DNA of 64,000 bases from Adelphocoris suturalis (lineage: Eukaryota; Arthropoda; Insecta; Hemiptera; Miridae), in assembly GCA_030762985.1 (NCBI GenBank), contig CM061042.1:13043784-13107783 (forward strand), written 5' to 3'. The position numbers were made by a program, and so were the translations under genes. Below the pieces are notes generated by a model. It was not told where the DNA came from and ran no database searches. It worked only from the letters and a program-made list of their open reading frames with translations. Positions 22,440 to 33,312 of the stretch are shown piece after piece (the first letter of the stretch is position 1; every line of letters begins with the position of its first letter).

Positions 22440-22810
22440 GTGATAAATCGAGAGCTTTCCAACGAATGGAGAAAGATTTTTGTCCCGTAAACACGAAAGA
22501 AGTTTAATTTTCCCAGCAACGGCTTGGTTGTAGGTACGTTAAAATCATAAGAAACGCTCTATATGGTTTAAAATCAATCCTCCGCTAGAAATCTATGCTC
22601 ATTGAAAAATTGACCTGAAAAATAGCTTTCCAACGAATGGAGAACGATTTTTGTCCGGTGAAAACTAAAGAAGTTTCATTTCCCCAGCAACGGCTTGGTT
22701 GTACATGAAAATCAAAAGAAAAGAAACGCTTGCATACGAGTCTGCAACACATTGGGACATTTTATGTCTTTAGGTGCAGACTCGTATGTGTTGCAGACTC
22801 GTATGCAAGC
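22440..22810 (+). repeat. Two ~85-bp cores and a 24-bp perfect hairpin
   Basis: Cores lie at about 22457-22545 and 22627-22715 ('agctttccaacgaatggag...ccagcaacggcttggttgta'). Arms 22728-22751 and 22787-22810 are perfect 24-bp reverse complements, with GACATTTTATGTCTTTAGG in the loop. A rearranged version of the hairpin stands at about 57728-57812 on the other strand. Confidence 0.85.
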
Positions 22811-23285
22811 TCTAAGAGCCACTCAGCTGATCCGGACTCTGGGCATCGTCAAGTAAATGCCCTAAAGAGGCTACATACGAAATTACAGCTTCCTAGAGAG
22901 TAAAGTATAGAAGTTACCTATTCAAATGATTTAACCACCGCTTCACAAAACAAACCGTTCTCGAAATTTTCGGATCACCTGCAATGATTCAAATCATCGA
23001 AACACCAGCTCAATGAAATCATCAGAAATTAACAAGCGGTTGCCATCATGTTCACAATATCAATTATTGAGAATGATCACCTGAGTGTACACAGTTATTC
23101 AAATAACCATGCTCATAACTCAGCTTGTTGGCCACGCACTTCGCAGTAGTTAACATAATATGGTTGGATAAATCGAGAGCTTTCGAACGAATGGTCAACG
23201 AATTTTGTGGGATGAAAAACGACGAAGTACCATTTCCCTAACAACGACTCGGTTGTAAGCGGAAATCATCAGAATTATCGTAAAA
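22811..23285 (+). repeat. R450 dispersed repeat, copy 1
   Basis: Shared with 28003-28240, 38745-39180, 51565-52040 and, reversed, 57150-57745. Landmarks in order: 'gggcatcgtcaagtaaatg', 'gattcaaatcatcgaaacacc', 'tgttggccacgcacttcgc', and the ~85-bp core ending in 'aacgactcggttgtaagcgg'. No open frame of note. It behaves as a non-autonomous mobile repeat of ~450 bp; the superfamily is unknown. Confidence 0.85.
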
Positions 23286-24060
23286 TGTTGGTAACGCTTT
23301 TCGAGGACACTTTTTCGTGACAGTTTTTTATTCTTAACTAGAGGTCTGTTAGGGCTTGGAAAGCCCCAATGTAGTACCTAACTGGAACTCAGCACATTAT
23401 AGTAACGATATAAGTCCTACCTATTTGCGGCGTTATGTGACCTGGTGCAAAGCTAAGGCGATGTTATTAAATGATTAAAAAGAGGACATACCGACCAAAT
23501 TGTAAGTAATGTAATAAAATAAATATCACCAGTTGAGGTGGTCCTCGCCACTATGAGACTAAACAAAAAGTTGAATTGGGAAATATATATTACATATAGT
23601 CCGCTAAGATCTTCGGTTTCAATTTTTCCGTTCAGAAATAACTCTCCTAGATATTAGTTACTAGGTACACTACGTTTCTGAATTGATGGCAACTGTTGTT
23701 ACCGCCACAGCCTGATAAACAACTCTCGTTGATAAGGACTGCCTAGAACACGATCAAGGCGGGTATAGAGACGAACGGCGACACTTTTGCAACAAACTTG
23801 GGGCCGTGCTGATTCGAATGAGCAGTCTAACACTAAAATCGGACCACGAAGTTCTTCACAATTTCAAAGACCGTTCGGAATTATATATAAAGATATGCCA
23901 AAGCAAAGACATAAAATTTCAAAAATGCAGAGGCTAATACCTTCGATTGACTCTTAGTCGATGAAATGCAAAATTGCAGAAGAAATGTCTGAATGTACCG
24001 CAGATTCAATCAATGAAGTAAGTATTACCTAGACACGAGAAAAATACGACAGGGCTTGAA
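23286..24060. other. No gene seen between Gypsy fragments
   Basis: Includes 'tgccaaagcaaagacataaaa' at about 23894, a string also seen at 52070, 52186 and (reversed) 57085 near repeat ends. Otherwise nothing recognised. Confidence 0.4.
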
Positions 24061-24461
24061 CGTGAAATGTTTTCGTCTCATTATGAAACCAAATCTCCGC
24101 TTCTCACTGAAAAATGAGTTCTAAATGGAGTTGAAGTTTCGGCCTTGCTGGATACTGGAGCTACAGAAGATATTTTGAGATATGACATAGCTTATAAAAA
24201 TGAATGGCCTATCTTTCAAAAAAGAGGCACATTGAAAGGATTCAGTGGTGCTAAGCTGCTCATTGATGAAATACTTGTAGGTGATGAGGAAGCCAATGGA
24301 ATCGCTATAAAAATGGACGTTTTCTGGTACCTAACCTTCGTTACGAAATTATACTCGGTTTGCCCTCGCTGCACTGGTTGGGTTGTAAAATGCAGCAGAT
24401 GGAATATGTGGAAACAAAGGGCTCGAATAATTTGAAAGAGGCGGTGAAAACTATAGCTTGA
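24061..24461 (+). pseudogene. Gypsy retropepsin (aspartic protease) fragment
   Basis: After an in-frame TGA, the frame reads NGVEVSALLDTGATEDIL, in which LLDTGA is the catalytic aspartate motif of retropepsins. GTLKGFSGAKLL follows, as in the flap region. Near 24325 the homology shifts frame to VPNLRYEIILGLPSLHWLG, matching the second conserved 'IIlG.dfL' strand and helix, and ends at a TGA at 24459-24461. Reverse transcriptase, RNase H and integrase are absent. Together with the gag fragment at 21938 it is a decayed Gypsy element. Confidence 0.75.
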
Positions 24462-24764
24462 TTAGTTGTCATCCTTACCGACTGTCCAGAGATTGAGAAA
24501 ATACATACATTGAGAAAACCTTAATGCAGTTGTAATTAAGTATTGTAAGTTATTAAGTATTGTATGTAAGGAGATTGATTAGAAAATAAATCAGACATAC
24601 AGGACCCTCGGCTGATAAGTTGTCTCCCGTATTTAACATTATTTTCAAGGCGTTCCAAGGCGCTCTATTTCAAATTTCAGTACCGTAGCACCAGAGCAGA
24701 AATTAGCCTCTTAGGTCTTCCATCTGAACGGTCCGCTTCTATACCTTGTAAATGTATTTAACGT
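24446..24764 (+). repeat. ~320-bp direct repeat, left copy
   Basis: Begins GTGAAAACTATAGCTTGATT and ends near TATTTAACGTG; repeated at 25036-25362 at high identity. The left copy overlaps the last codons of the protease fragment. Confidence 0.85.
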
Positions 24765-25035
24765 GCAATTTTAAGTAAATCCACGAGGAAATCAGGTGAT
24801 GTTTAAGAAGGCTGCTTTTGTGTACTATGTCTTTAATTACTCATTCCCGACGTTCTCCAGTGATGGTACATTGTACCATCAGGGGATCTGAGGTCAAAAA
24901 ACAGGTAATCAATAACTGAAATCTCACCACAAAACCAAAAAATCTTAGTTTCTGTCAAATCCTAAACTAATATACTCACAGACATTCAGAAAGTCAAACA
25001 ATCTACGTTAAATGGTTCAGGAAGGTGGGCATCAG

Positions 25036-25362
25036 TGAAAACTATAGCTTGATTAGTTGTCATCCATACCGACTGTCCAGAGATAAGCACATGTGGGCGA
25101 TTGAGAAAATCTTAATGTAATTCTAATTAAGTATAGTATGTAATTTATTAAGTATTGTAAGTAAGTAGATTGATTAGAAAATAAATCAGACATACAGGAC
25201 CCTCGGCTGATAAGTTGTCTCCCGTATTTTTAAACATTATTTTCAAGGCGTTCCAAGGCGCTTTATTTCAAATTTCAGTACCGTAGCACCAGAGCAGAAA
25301 TTAGCCTCTTAGGTCCACCAGCTGAACGGTCCGCTTCTATATCTTGTAAATGTATTTAACGT
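25036..25362 (+). repeat. ~320-bp direct repeat, right copy
   Basis: Same sequence as 24446-24764 with small indels, 590 bp away. It contains AATAAATCAGACATACAGG. The pair might be a local duplication or the LTRs of a tiny derivative; no primer site is evident. Confidence 0.85.
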
Positions 25363-26650
25363 GTCCCATAAGCGATCCATTTCAAATTTCATCACCGTAA
25401 GTCGATAAGGACAGAAATTGGCCTTCAGGCCCCTCAGCTGTTCAGTACGCCAATCCGCAATTGTTTTCGAGGTGTCCCAAAGGAGCTCCATCTTAGATTT
25501 CAGCACCGTCAGTGGATTAGAAAAGAAAATAGCCTCAGAGGTCCCACAAAACGCAAAACACTCTACTCATTAAACGAAATCTATCACACAATACTTAACA
25601 GTATCTGCATAGGTGTCGGCGCCTATCGAGTGGACTTCTAATTAAACTAAATAGAACACCTACACTTTCTAATCCTTGAACTGTATTTAACAAGAGCTGA
25701 CCCGCCAACTGAAAATAACGAGGTAAAATAAATCACCTAATTACGCTTCACAAGCCCATCTACATAGAGAAGTGATAGTAAACTCGATTTCGTGAAATGA
25801 CAATTCCTTAAGAACTATATTAGCTGATATAATATTTGTAGTTTTCAAGGCGATTTTTACTAAGTTATACCAGCTTAACACTTACGCGATTTACCAGGCA
25901 AACGGTACAGCGATAGAGGTGTTTGCATTCGATTCTTTAGGAGATCAATGAAAAAATAAAAATAAAATAAATAAAAACGTGATGCCAATGTTACTGGTAC
26001 ATCTCCGGCCTAAGTAGTTATGATTATTGAGGCAAATTTCATAAAGTTTGGTCCAGTAGATTCGGAGAAAAACTTCGGACGGCGCACAGTGTCGCAAACG
26101 TGGAAAACCCCCCATTTTCCGAATGTGGGAATTTTAATTATTTAATGGACGTTTCTTAAGTAAATTAGCTGTAAAATCAAGATATGATCACCGTTTGTCG
26201 ATTAAAATTCTATTGTACTGCAGTTTATTCTCCAAAGTTCAAATTTAGTGGTAATCGTTAAAATACCCATGTTTTCTACGCGTGTTTCAAAAACGTTCAC
26301 CCTCACTACTTACTCGATTTTAATAAAATATGCTATGCGATATTGTTGTTGGTACCCTACTCAACCGATTCATCATTAAAAAATAGGCTAACGTAACGAA
26401 AAAAAATAGTAAAATGTAACAGGTTTGAATATTGAGTGAGCCCACAATTACCCTATATCTTTAAATTCTGAAGTTCAGTTAATATTCTTCGATTCATAGT
26501 ATAAACACGTAATTGCGCTTTCAATTTCGTCACCGGATTCCACTAGATGTGGATGTAACTGCCATTTTGGTGAAATAAAGTGATAGCTGATGGTTAAGGA
26601 GAAATATGTGCAGTTGACAAAGGAATGGCAACAAACAGGTGCACACACCA
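25363..26650. other. No gene seen
   Basis: Positions 25363-25560 hold three loosely similar 'catttcaaatttcatcaccgtaag...agaaattggcc...ctcagctg' units like the adjacent direct repeats. The rest is AT-rich with no coding signal. Confidence 0.4.
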
Positions 26651-27068
26651 GGGACCTGTTTCATAAAGCAACAAGTGACAAGTTACAAGACGATTTTATG
26701 AACAAGTTGTAAAAAATGAGTGTGTAGACGTGTAGTGCACTGCGAAAATTAACAAGTATACAGGCGAATTCGGACAAGTTACAAGTGTTTCCCCATCATT
26801 TTGAACAAGTCACTGTTTTACAGTTGTAAAAAATGGCCGATTTTTAACCTACGTCCGTTCACCTGTAAACTTGTTATTTTCCAGCATTGTGAGTTGACAA
26901 TTTTTCGGTGTTTAATATGTGGGAATCATCTTCTGCTGAAGAATACAGACAAGAAAGAAGCATTCAGCGTAGAAGACGCCAACGATTTTTTCGGCCACGA
27001 ATAAACGCTCATTTCGTGGGTATTTTTGAGTTTAACGAGAGATTTAGGATGTCTTCCGAGACCCTTGA
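26651..27068 (+). mobile_element. PIF/Harbinger 5' end with transposase first-exon fragment
   Basis: GGGACCTGTTTCATAAAG is a PIF-type terminus, mirrored by CTTTATGAAATAGGCCCC in the inverted relative ending at 42591. The frame from about 26917 reads MWESSSAEEYRQERSIQRRR, then FEFNERFRMSSETLE, the 'F...FR.s.et...L' start of HARBI1-like transposases. Homology to the second copy stops at about 27068, so it is truncated before the catalytic domain. Confidence 0.7.
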
Positions 27069-27394
27069 AAGATGCCGTGTTTTCCATGTGGAGAGGATTT
27101 CCCCCCGTATTTGGTCGGTCAGGGCCTGAGGGCTCCGATCGGCCCGGACCAACCCACCATGACGGCTCCCGTGGCCTGAACAGGCAGCCCTTAACGGATG
27201 TTGTGGAGACTCTCCACACATCCTGGAGAACTAATCGAAAAGGGGACCGCCCGACCCCTTCCAGCTGCTTTCTCTTGTTTTTCTATCTTTGTTTTCTTTT
27301 TTCCAAAACTCTTTGATTTGCTTGAACAACTAATAGTCTTTAGTAGGTACTTTTTATGATGGCTATCTCAGATTCACTTTTTTCCAAAAATTCA
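27069..27394. other. Unassigned sequence between PIF fragment and palindrome
   Basis: A plus-strand frame contains RQPLTDVVETLHTSWRTNRK, but no known family is recognised. A 34-codon frame (27357-27461) ends PEQINHSH, and a homologous ending occurs reversed at about 30985-31045. Confidence 0.35.
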
Positions 27395-28391
27395 ACTAAA
27401 GAAGATTCACTGTCAAGCAGGCCGCCCCAGGGCCTACCAGAACAAATTAACCATTCTCATTAACGATTTCACCTATAGTCCGTCAAATCTACACATTAAG
27501 TACTATTCATTAAAAACGCTAAGAGGCTGGAAATAACACTTAATTTTTAAGTATAAACAATTGAGTCAAAATTAAAAGGACGTTCTTAATTTATAACAGA
27601 GTCGAAGAAAAGTTCTCTCTTTGCTTCATGCCTGTGGCATACAATTCGTGTTCCAAGTCATCCTCTTCTCCACAAAGTTCACAGAGGAGCTCTTCAAACT
27701 AGTCTCAATTTCGTTCTGTGCGTCGAATATGCAGTGTTCACAAGTGGAAGGCAAAACTTGGTGGGTCAAAAGTTGCAGCTTTCCTTCTTCAGGAGTTTTT
27801 GTAGAGCCAAACATTTTCGTGAATTTCTGTAGCTATAGTGATTCCAATAGCTTGTCACCAAGGTTATTTGAGTTCCAAGAGTTGTCCTTTCAAAATTACC
27901 AATTTCCTATTCTATCCTTTTGAAGCGTACGTACATTTAAAACTTATTTCTGTTCTAGAACCAAAAATTTCAACCATGTATCATGTTTTCTCCTCGATTC
28001 CAAGCGGTTGCAATCATGTTCACAATATCAATTATTGAGAATGATCACCTGTGTGTAAACAATTATTTATATAACCATGCTCATAACTCAGTTTGTTGGA
28101 CACGCACTTCGCAGTAGTTAACATAATATTGTTGGATAAATCGAGAGCTTTCGAACGAATGGTCAACGAATTTTGTGGGATGAAAAACGACGAAGTAACA
28201 TTTCCCTAGCAACGACTCGGTTGTAGGCGGAAATCACTGTAATATGTTTCGTGCGCGGAAAAAAATTGACTCGCAAAAATTGCTAGGACCCCAGGGCTAA
28301 AACATGATACATGTTAAAATTTTGCTCAGTGTAGCAATGAAATATCTACTTTATAGCTGTATAAGGATTTCCAAGCATTCAAATTGGACTA
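27395..28391 (+). repeat. Left arm of a ~3.6-kb imperfect palindrome
   Basis: Positions 27425-27890 and 28318-28391 are the reverse complement of 30475-31020 at high identity. Positions 27893-28317 are an insertion present only in this arm and include an R450 fragment. Frames of 60-130 codons exist on both strands in both arms (for example KTPEEGKLQLLTHQVLP and LHACGIQFVFQVILF), but I do not recognise either product. Confidence 0.85.
28003..28240 (+). repeat. R450 repeat, partial copy 2
   Basis: 'aagcggttgcaatcatgttcac...gttggacacgcacttcgcag...ggttgtaggcgg'; lacks the left third of the family. It interrupts the left palindrome arm. Confidence 0.85.
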
Positions 28392-28861
28392 TACACTCAG
28401 GTGCAAAAAATTTGGCCCACTCTTCAAAATGGAAGATTTTATGAAGTTGCGACTAATATTTTCTTGTTTTCAACTGGGTTACTGCCTGAACTCATTCAGA
28501 GGCATCATTTGTTGTTTCTTAGCCAGGTGGATGCAATTTTTTTGATCTCTCAACGATAGGGAATCGTGTCGAGACGTGATCATGTTTCATTGCGTCCCAC
28601 TTTCACATTATCTTCCCAGCCGAGGGGCGAGTGTTTTTCTGTACACTGAGTGCATTCCATCCAAAATAATCACTTTAAGAGAGAAGAAAAAAAGTTGTGT
28701 TCTTATCCTAGTTACTATCTCACCTAGTTTTAGGTAAACCATACTAGAAATTTTAGTGGGTTTGAATCCCACATAACCCGGAGTGCGGTCCCTCTTGGGT
28801 ATCTTACGAGATCCGATTACCACCTTAGGATCTTAAAGATTTCCTCACCTGCCTACGTAAA

Positions 28862-29490
28862 AAGAACTCGTAAACGAGTTCCACTATCTGCTTTACAAGC
28901 AGATACCATGTTACATGGATATGTCTTTGATTGGGGGAATTTTTTCCTGGACACACCAAGATTTGAAGATGTCCTCAGTAAGAGGACGAAACGTTATAAA
29001 ATAAAACAATAAATGAAATAATTTCATTTATTTCCCTGGGCCGCATCCCGACTAATTCCAACAAAACAACGGTTTACTTATAGAAATGTTGAAAATAACT
29101 GTGGAGAGAAGCCACTACAATGAGTTGTTGTTTACAGTCGACTGTTGTCAAGAGGATGATAATGTTTCCAATGGAGTGGAGTAAATGATGCTATTGCTTT
29201 ACGTTAAGAATATTGTAACCGGCTTATTAAAATTGTTTATAGTCCAATCAACTTAGTTTAGGAATGTAGCCAGGTACGTAAGGAGGGGGAAATTGGTAGC
29301 TTGAGATGTGAACATTTATCACATAAATCAAGCGCTTTCCAACGAGTGGCGAACGATTTCTCTGCGATGAAAACTACGGAAGTTCCATTCCCCTAGCAAC
29401 GGATTGGTTGTACGTGAAAAACACTGAAATTGTGACACATTTTTTGCGTCACGGAAATTTTTGGTTGACCCCCAGAGCAAAGACATATCC
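28862..29490 (+). repeat. R19 repeat, copy 2
   Basis: Reverse complement of most of 19040-19985. Ends with the ~85-bp core (29335-29425) and 'ttgcgtcacggaaatttttgg...agcaaagacat'. It sits within the Tc1-like element. Confidence 0.85.
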
Positions 29491-29497
29491 ATGTCAA

Positions 29498-30137
29498 AAT
29501 GTCTTTCTCACCGGAAATGGTCGCGCAAGCTGTAGCTCTCATTAATGATGGAAGGTCACTGAGATATGCCGCTCGAATGCTTGGACGGTGGGCTCTCTTC
29601 CAGTCATTGTGGCTGGAACAAACATTTCTCCAGGCCTTCTCCACTCTCTTTCACGACCATCTGGGCCCGACAGGCTGAACCAAGACTCATCGCTGAAAAT
29701 GACATCCCTCCACTCTTCAAGTTTCCAAGCACTGTGATTTCGAGGAAACTGAAGGCGCAACATCCTGTGCTAACGGGTTAAACTTGGAACGCGGGCAGGT
29801 CTTCTGGCAGACAATTGCCGATCCCACCATCGTCTCCGAACTGTCCAAACACCTAAGTCCACCCCCGTTGCATTTTCAAGTCAGTTACGACCTTGTGAAG
29901 CAGAAAATCGTCGATTTCTTAAAGCTAAGTTGTACAAGTACTTGTCTTGAGTGGCTGTTGTTTTTCATAGGCGGCTAGAACCCTGCCTTCTAGAGTACGA
30001 TCCCGTCTCTTAAAATTTCTAACAGCTGCTCGGACAGTTTCATAAGTCCGTCCTAGCATTTGAGCGGCATATCTCAGTGACCTTCCATCATTAATGAGAG
30101 CTACAGCTTGCTCGACCATTTCCGGTGAGAAAGACAT
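29498..30137 (-). pseudogene. Tc1-like transposase, broken and partly inverted
   Basis: The minus frame starting at 30137 reads SFSPEMVEQAVALINDGRS, then YETVRAAVRNFKRRD, an N-terminal helix-turn-helix DNA-binding domain. After frameshifts, 29763-29542 reads HSAWKLEEWRDVIFSDESWF then VWR-like EREWRRPGE, the first catalytic-Asp block (SDES.F) of the DDE domain. At 29498-29590 the sequence switches to an inverted copy of the N-terminus (plus strand, SFSPEMVAQAVALINDGRS). The remaining catalytic residues are missing. Confidence 0.82.
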
Positions 30138-30474
30138 TTTTTTTCTTCTCTCTTAAAGTGATTATTTTGGATGGAATGCACTCAGTGTACAGAAAAACAC
30201 TCGCCCCTCGGCTGAGGACTACTGTACAAGAGATTAACAACATAATCGCGGAAGATAATGTGAAAGTGGGACGCAATGAAACATAATCACGTCTCGACAC
30301 GATTCCCTATCGTTGAGAGATCAAAAAAATTTCATCCACCTGGCTAAGAAACAACAAATGATGCTTCTCAATGAGTTCAGACAGTAAACCAGTCGAAAAC
30401 AAGAAAATGTTAGTCGCAACTTCATAAAATCTTCCATTTTGAAGAGTGGGCCAAATTTTTTGCACCTGAGTGTA

Positions 30475-31045
30475 TAGTCCAATTTGAATGCTTAGAAATC
30501 CTTATACAGCTATAAAGTAGATTCATTGCTACACTGAGCAAAATTTTTTGAAAGGACAACTCTTGGAACTCAAATAACCTTGGTGACAAGCTATTGGAAT
30601 CACTATAGCTACAGAAATTCACGAAAATTTTTGGCTCTGCAAAAACTCCTGAACAAGGAAAGCTGCAACTTTTGACCCACCAAGTTTTGCCTTCCATTTG
30701 TGAACACTGCATATTCGACGCACAGAACGAAATTGAGACTAGTTTGAAGAGCTTCTCTGTGAACTTTGTGGAGAAGAGGATGACTTGGAACACGAATTGT
30801 ATGCCACAGGCATGAAGCAAAGAGAGAACTTTTCTTCGACTTTGTTATAAATTAAGAACGTCCTTTTAATTTTGACTCAATTGTTTATACTTAAAAATTA
30901 AGTGTTATTTCCAGCCTCTTAGCGTTTTTAATGAATAGTACTTAATGTGTAGATTTGACGGACTATAGGTGAAATCGTTAATGAGAATGGTTAATTTGTT
31001 CTGGTCGACTCGGGGGCGGCCTCCTTGACAGTGACTCTATTTTTG
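30475..31045 (-). repeat. Right arm of the palindrome
   Basis: Reverse complement of 27425-28391 without the 425-bp insertion, which shows the uninterrupted state of the arm. Ends near 'gtgactctatttttgttgaatcg', where a second Tc1 terminus begins. Confidence 0.85.
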
Positions 31046-31411
31046 TTGAATCGACCATTTCCGGTGAGAAAGACATTTTTTCTTTCTTAAATTGATTTTG
31101 TTTAGGTTTGAATACACTCAACGTACAGGAAAACACACTCCTCGGCTGAGGACTACTGTGGAAGAGATGAACAACATAATCGCAGTTTGTAAGACAACGT
31201 GAAAGTAGGAGGCAATGAAACATGATCACGTTTCGATACGATTCCCTATCGTTGAGAGATCAAAACAATTTCATCCGTCTGGCTAAAAAACAACAAACAA
31301 TGCCTCTGAATGAGTTCAGACAGTAACCCAGTCGAAAACAAGAGGATATTAGTCGCAACTTCATAAAATCTTCCATTTTAGAGAGCGGGCCAAATTTTTT
31401 GCACCTGAATG
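31046..31411 (-). mobile_element. Second partial terminus of the same Tc1-like family
   Basis: Matches 30115-30472 in the same orientation, from the transposase start (SFSPEMV) outward to GCACCTGAATG, followed by TA. The transposase frame fuses after SFSPEMV to the end of the palindrome arm. It is therefore a truncated terminus abutting the arm. Confidence 0.8.
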
Positions 31412-32344
31412 TAGTAACTACAGATGTCAAAAGAATATAGGGGATTATTATTATAACAACTATCAACTCGCTTGTTTATCGTATATCAGGATTGTTTAGT
31501 CAGCAACGTTACGAGTTTCTTGTTTCTGTAAATTAATCATCATTAAACCTAGTTGCGACGCGGCCTTCCATAAGTAATGTAAATTATAGGATACCAACAG
31601 TTACCAAAACTCATCTCCGGAATTTATCGACGGTTTACAATCCACAGCGACGTTATTAGTAGCCATTAGCGAATCCGACGACTGTTCGTTCTCGTTAGCG
31701 ATTCGGAGGAATTTCGGATTATCATTGCGGAACCATGACTTGGACAATGATTTTATTCTTCAAAATATCAGCGCTTGGTAATGTTTGAAATTTCAAAAAT
31801 ATATCAATGTGATTCCTTCCTGGTAAACATGACGAAACTCATATGAATCATTATTGAATCATTATTTTACCACTCCTTGAAAAATTAGCTATCGATAGTT
31901 GAGTATTTTGAATTGTACAGTACCTAATATTGATCGGTGTTTGTGTACCAAGGATGATTTCTATGCTAAAACGGCTGGACCGATTTGAATAAGATTTTTT
32001 CCCCTCGCAAAACGATCAACAAGTTCCTTTAATGGTTTTTGCGGTAGATATTTCCATTTCTAATCGACATGCGGTGCTACATTTGAAACACTCCATCTCT
32101 GGGACAAGTATGTATGATATCTTAAAAACGTATAAGACTTTGTTCGTATAACCAACTTGATTGGCATTTTTTTATTCAACTAACAATGGTGTAATATTAA
32201 TCGGAGCCACTCCGTGACCGGTAGAATTGAATTATAACTTATGGATCCACTCCGAACAGCTGAGTGAGCGTTAATGCTAATTTCATTGCCTTTTTAAATC
32301 GGTAAAATCCTAACTACTACACAACTATTTATTATTTTTTCCAT
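31412..32344. other. No gene; dispersed-repeat-like string
   Basis: 'aacggctggaccgatttgaat' at about 31970 is a phrase common in arthropod non-autonomous repeats. No coding sequence is recognised. Confidence 0.4.
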
Positions 32345-32474
32345 CCCAAAATTCAGCTCTACACTATAGGTGATATTCTCGAGACGTCGACACTAGCGAA
32401 CCCTTACATCGAGGCAAGGCTAAAAACCTAATTTTCGAATTTCACCTTGTTGTCATGGTTACGAGTAAACTATA
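32345..32474 (+). repeat. E-family repeat, left part (interrupted copy)
   Basis: Matches 15535-15640. The family continues at 35122 on the far side of the inserted element. Confidence 0.8.
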
Positions 32475-32537
32475 GCATTTCCAAGTCAAATTCAACCTTT
32501 TCCAAGTCAAATTCCACCTTTTCCAACTCAAACTCAA
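32475..32537 (-). repeat. 21-bp minisatellite in left terminus (3 units)
   Basis: Three units. Read on the minus strand they encode VEFELEK/VEFDLEK heptads in the frame 32802-32470. The right terminus has about nine units. Confidence 0.92.
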
Positions 32538-32705
32538 CCTTTTCACCATTATTAGGGAAATGACGAAAAATACGCACAATCCCTAAATGTAGTACCAAAT
32601 GCTTGTCTGTGATTGGGGACTGGGCGGAAAACAATACTCCAAACGCAGTAGGTAGGTACCTATACATAAAAAAAAAACATGTTTTATTAAAAAAGAAATT
32701 AACAA

Positions 32706-32922
32706 AAAACCGTATTCGCCTACCCTCAACCCGGTGGAACATGCGTTCTCGAAAATAAAAACCGCTGCTCGTGGTATTCTGAGTGAGCCACGCCAAACTC
32801 ATGATCTGTGCGATGTGATTCCACGGGCTGTGTCATCAACTACAGCTACAGATTGTACTAACTATTTTATGGATATGATGCTCCTGCTCCCTCAAGCGTC
32901 AGTTGGACAGCCTCTCCACTGA
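32706..32922 (+). pseudogene. IS630/Tc1-like DDE transposase C-terminal fragment
   Basis: The frame reads KPYSPTLNPVEHAFSKIK, the well-known 'PYSP.LNPIE..FS.iK' block around the last catalytic acidic residue (E of PVE). About 50 residues follow, ending LPQASVGQPLH and a stop. The DNA-binding and first two catalytic segments are absent. It lies just inside the left terminal repeat, where an N-terminus cannot fit, so the element is internally rearranged or deleted. Confidence 0.8.
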
Positions 32923-33000
32923 TGTCATATTTTTTGTCAATTTATTACAAGCACCTACTCGTATTTCACAAAAGTACCTACCTGTACATTTTTTTAAGTG

Positions 33001-33040
<40 letters not shown>
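33001..33040 (+). repeat. Poly(A) run, 40 bp
   Basis: Pure A tract; probably a 3' tail or simple repeat. The LINE fragment nearby is on the opposite strand, so this is not its tail. Confidence 0.95.
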
Positions 33041-33041
<1 letters not shown>

Positions 33042-33312
33042 GAAGATAGTCTTTCTACAAATAAGATTTTTAATTTTATGGCTTTTAAAATATTAATTAT
33101 GTATAGAAGAGAGAAGAGTTTTTCTTTCAAAGAAATGTTGATTTTTTAAAATTATATTTTTTATTGATTTCTCTTTTAATAAAACGTGATTTTGTTTTAT
33201 GTATCTCATCAACAACAATTTATTGGAACGTAGAGGAATTAGGTACTTCAAAGAACTCTTTGGCTAAATTGATCCTCTATTTCTTTTGATCTCCTCATCT
33301 TTCATTGGTCCC

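Larger units (their letters stand above)
28394..30472 (-). mobile_element. Rearranged Tc1-like element with ~300-bp terminal repeats
   Basis: TA at 28392-28393 precedes CACTCAGGTGCAAAAAATTT, and the reverse complement AAATTTTTTGCACCTGAGTG ends at 30472, followed by TA. The inverted repeats run ~300 bp (28394-28690 and 30160-30472). A TA target, this terminus and the internal transposase pieces place it in Tc1/mariner. An R19 copy (28862-29490) is inserted inside. Confidence 0.82.

Noticed and set aside
28740..28810. GGTTTGAATCCCAC resembling a tRNA T-arm / box B
   Set aside because: One mismatch in box B, no matching acceptor stem or box A at the right distance; not a tRNA gene.
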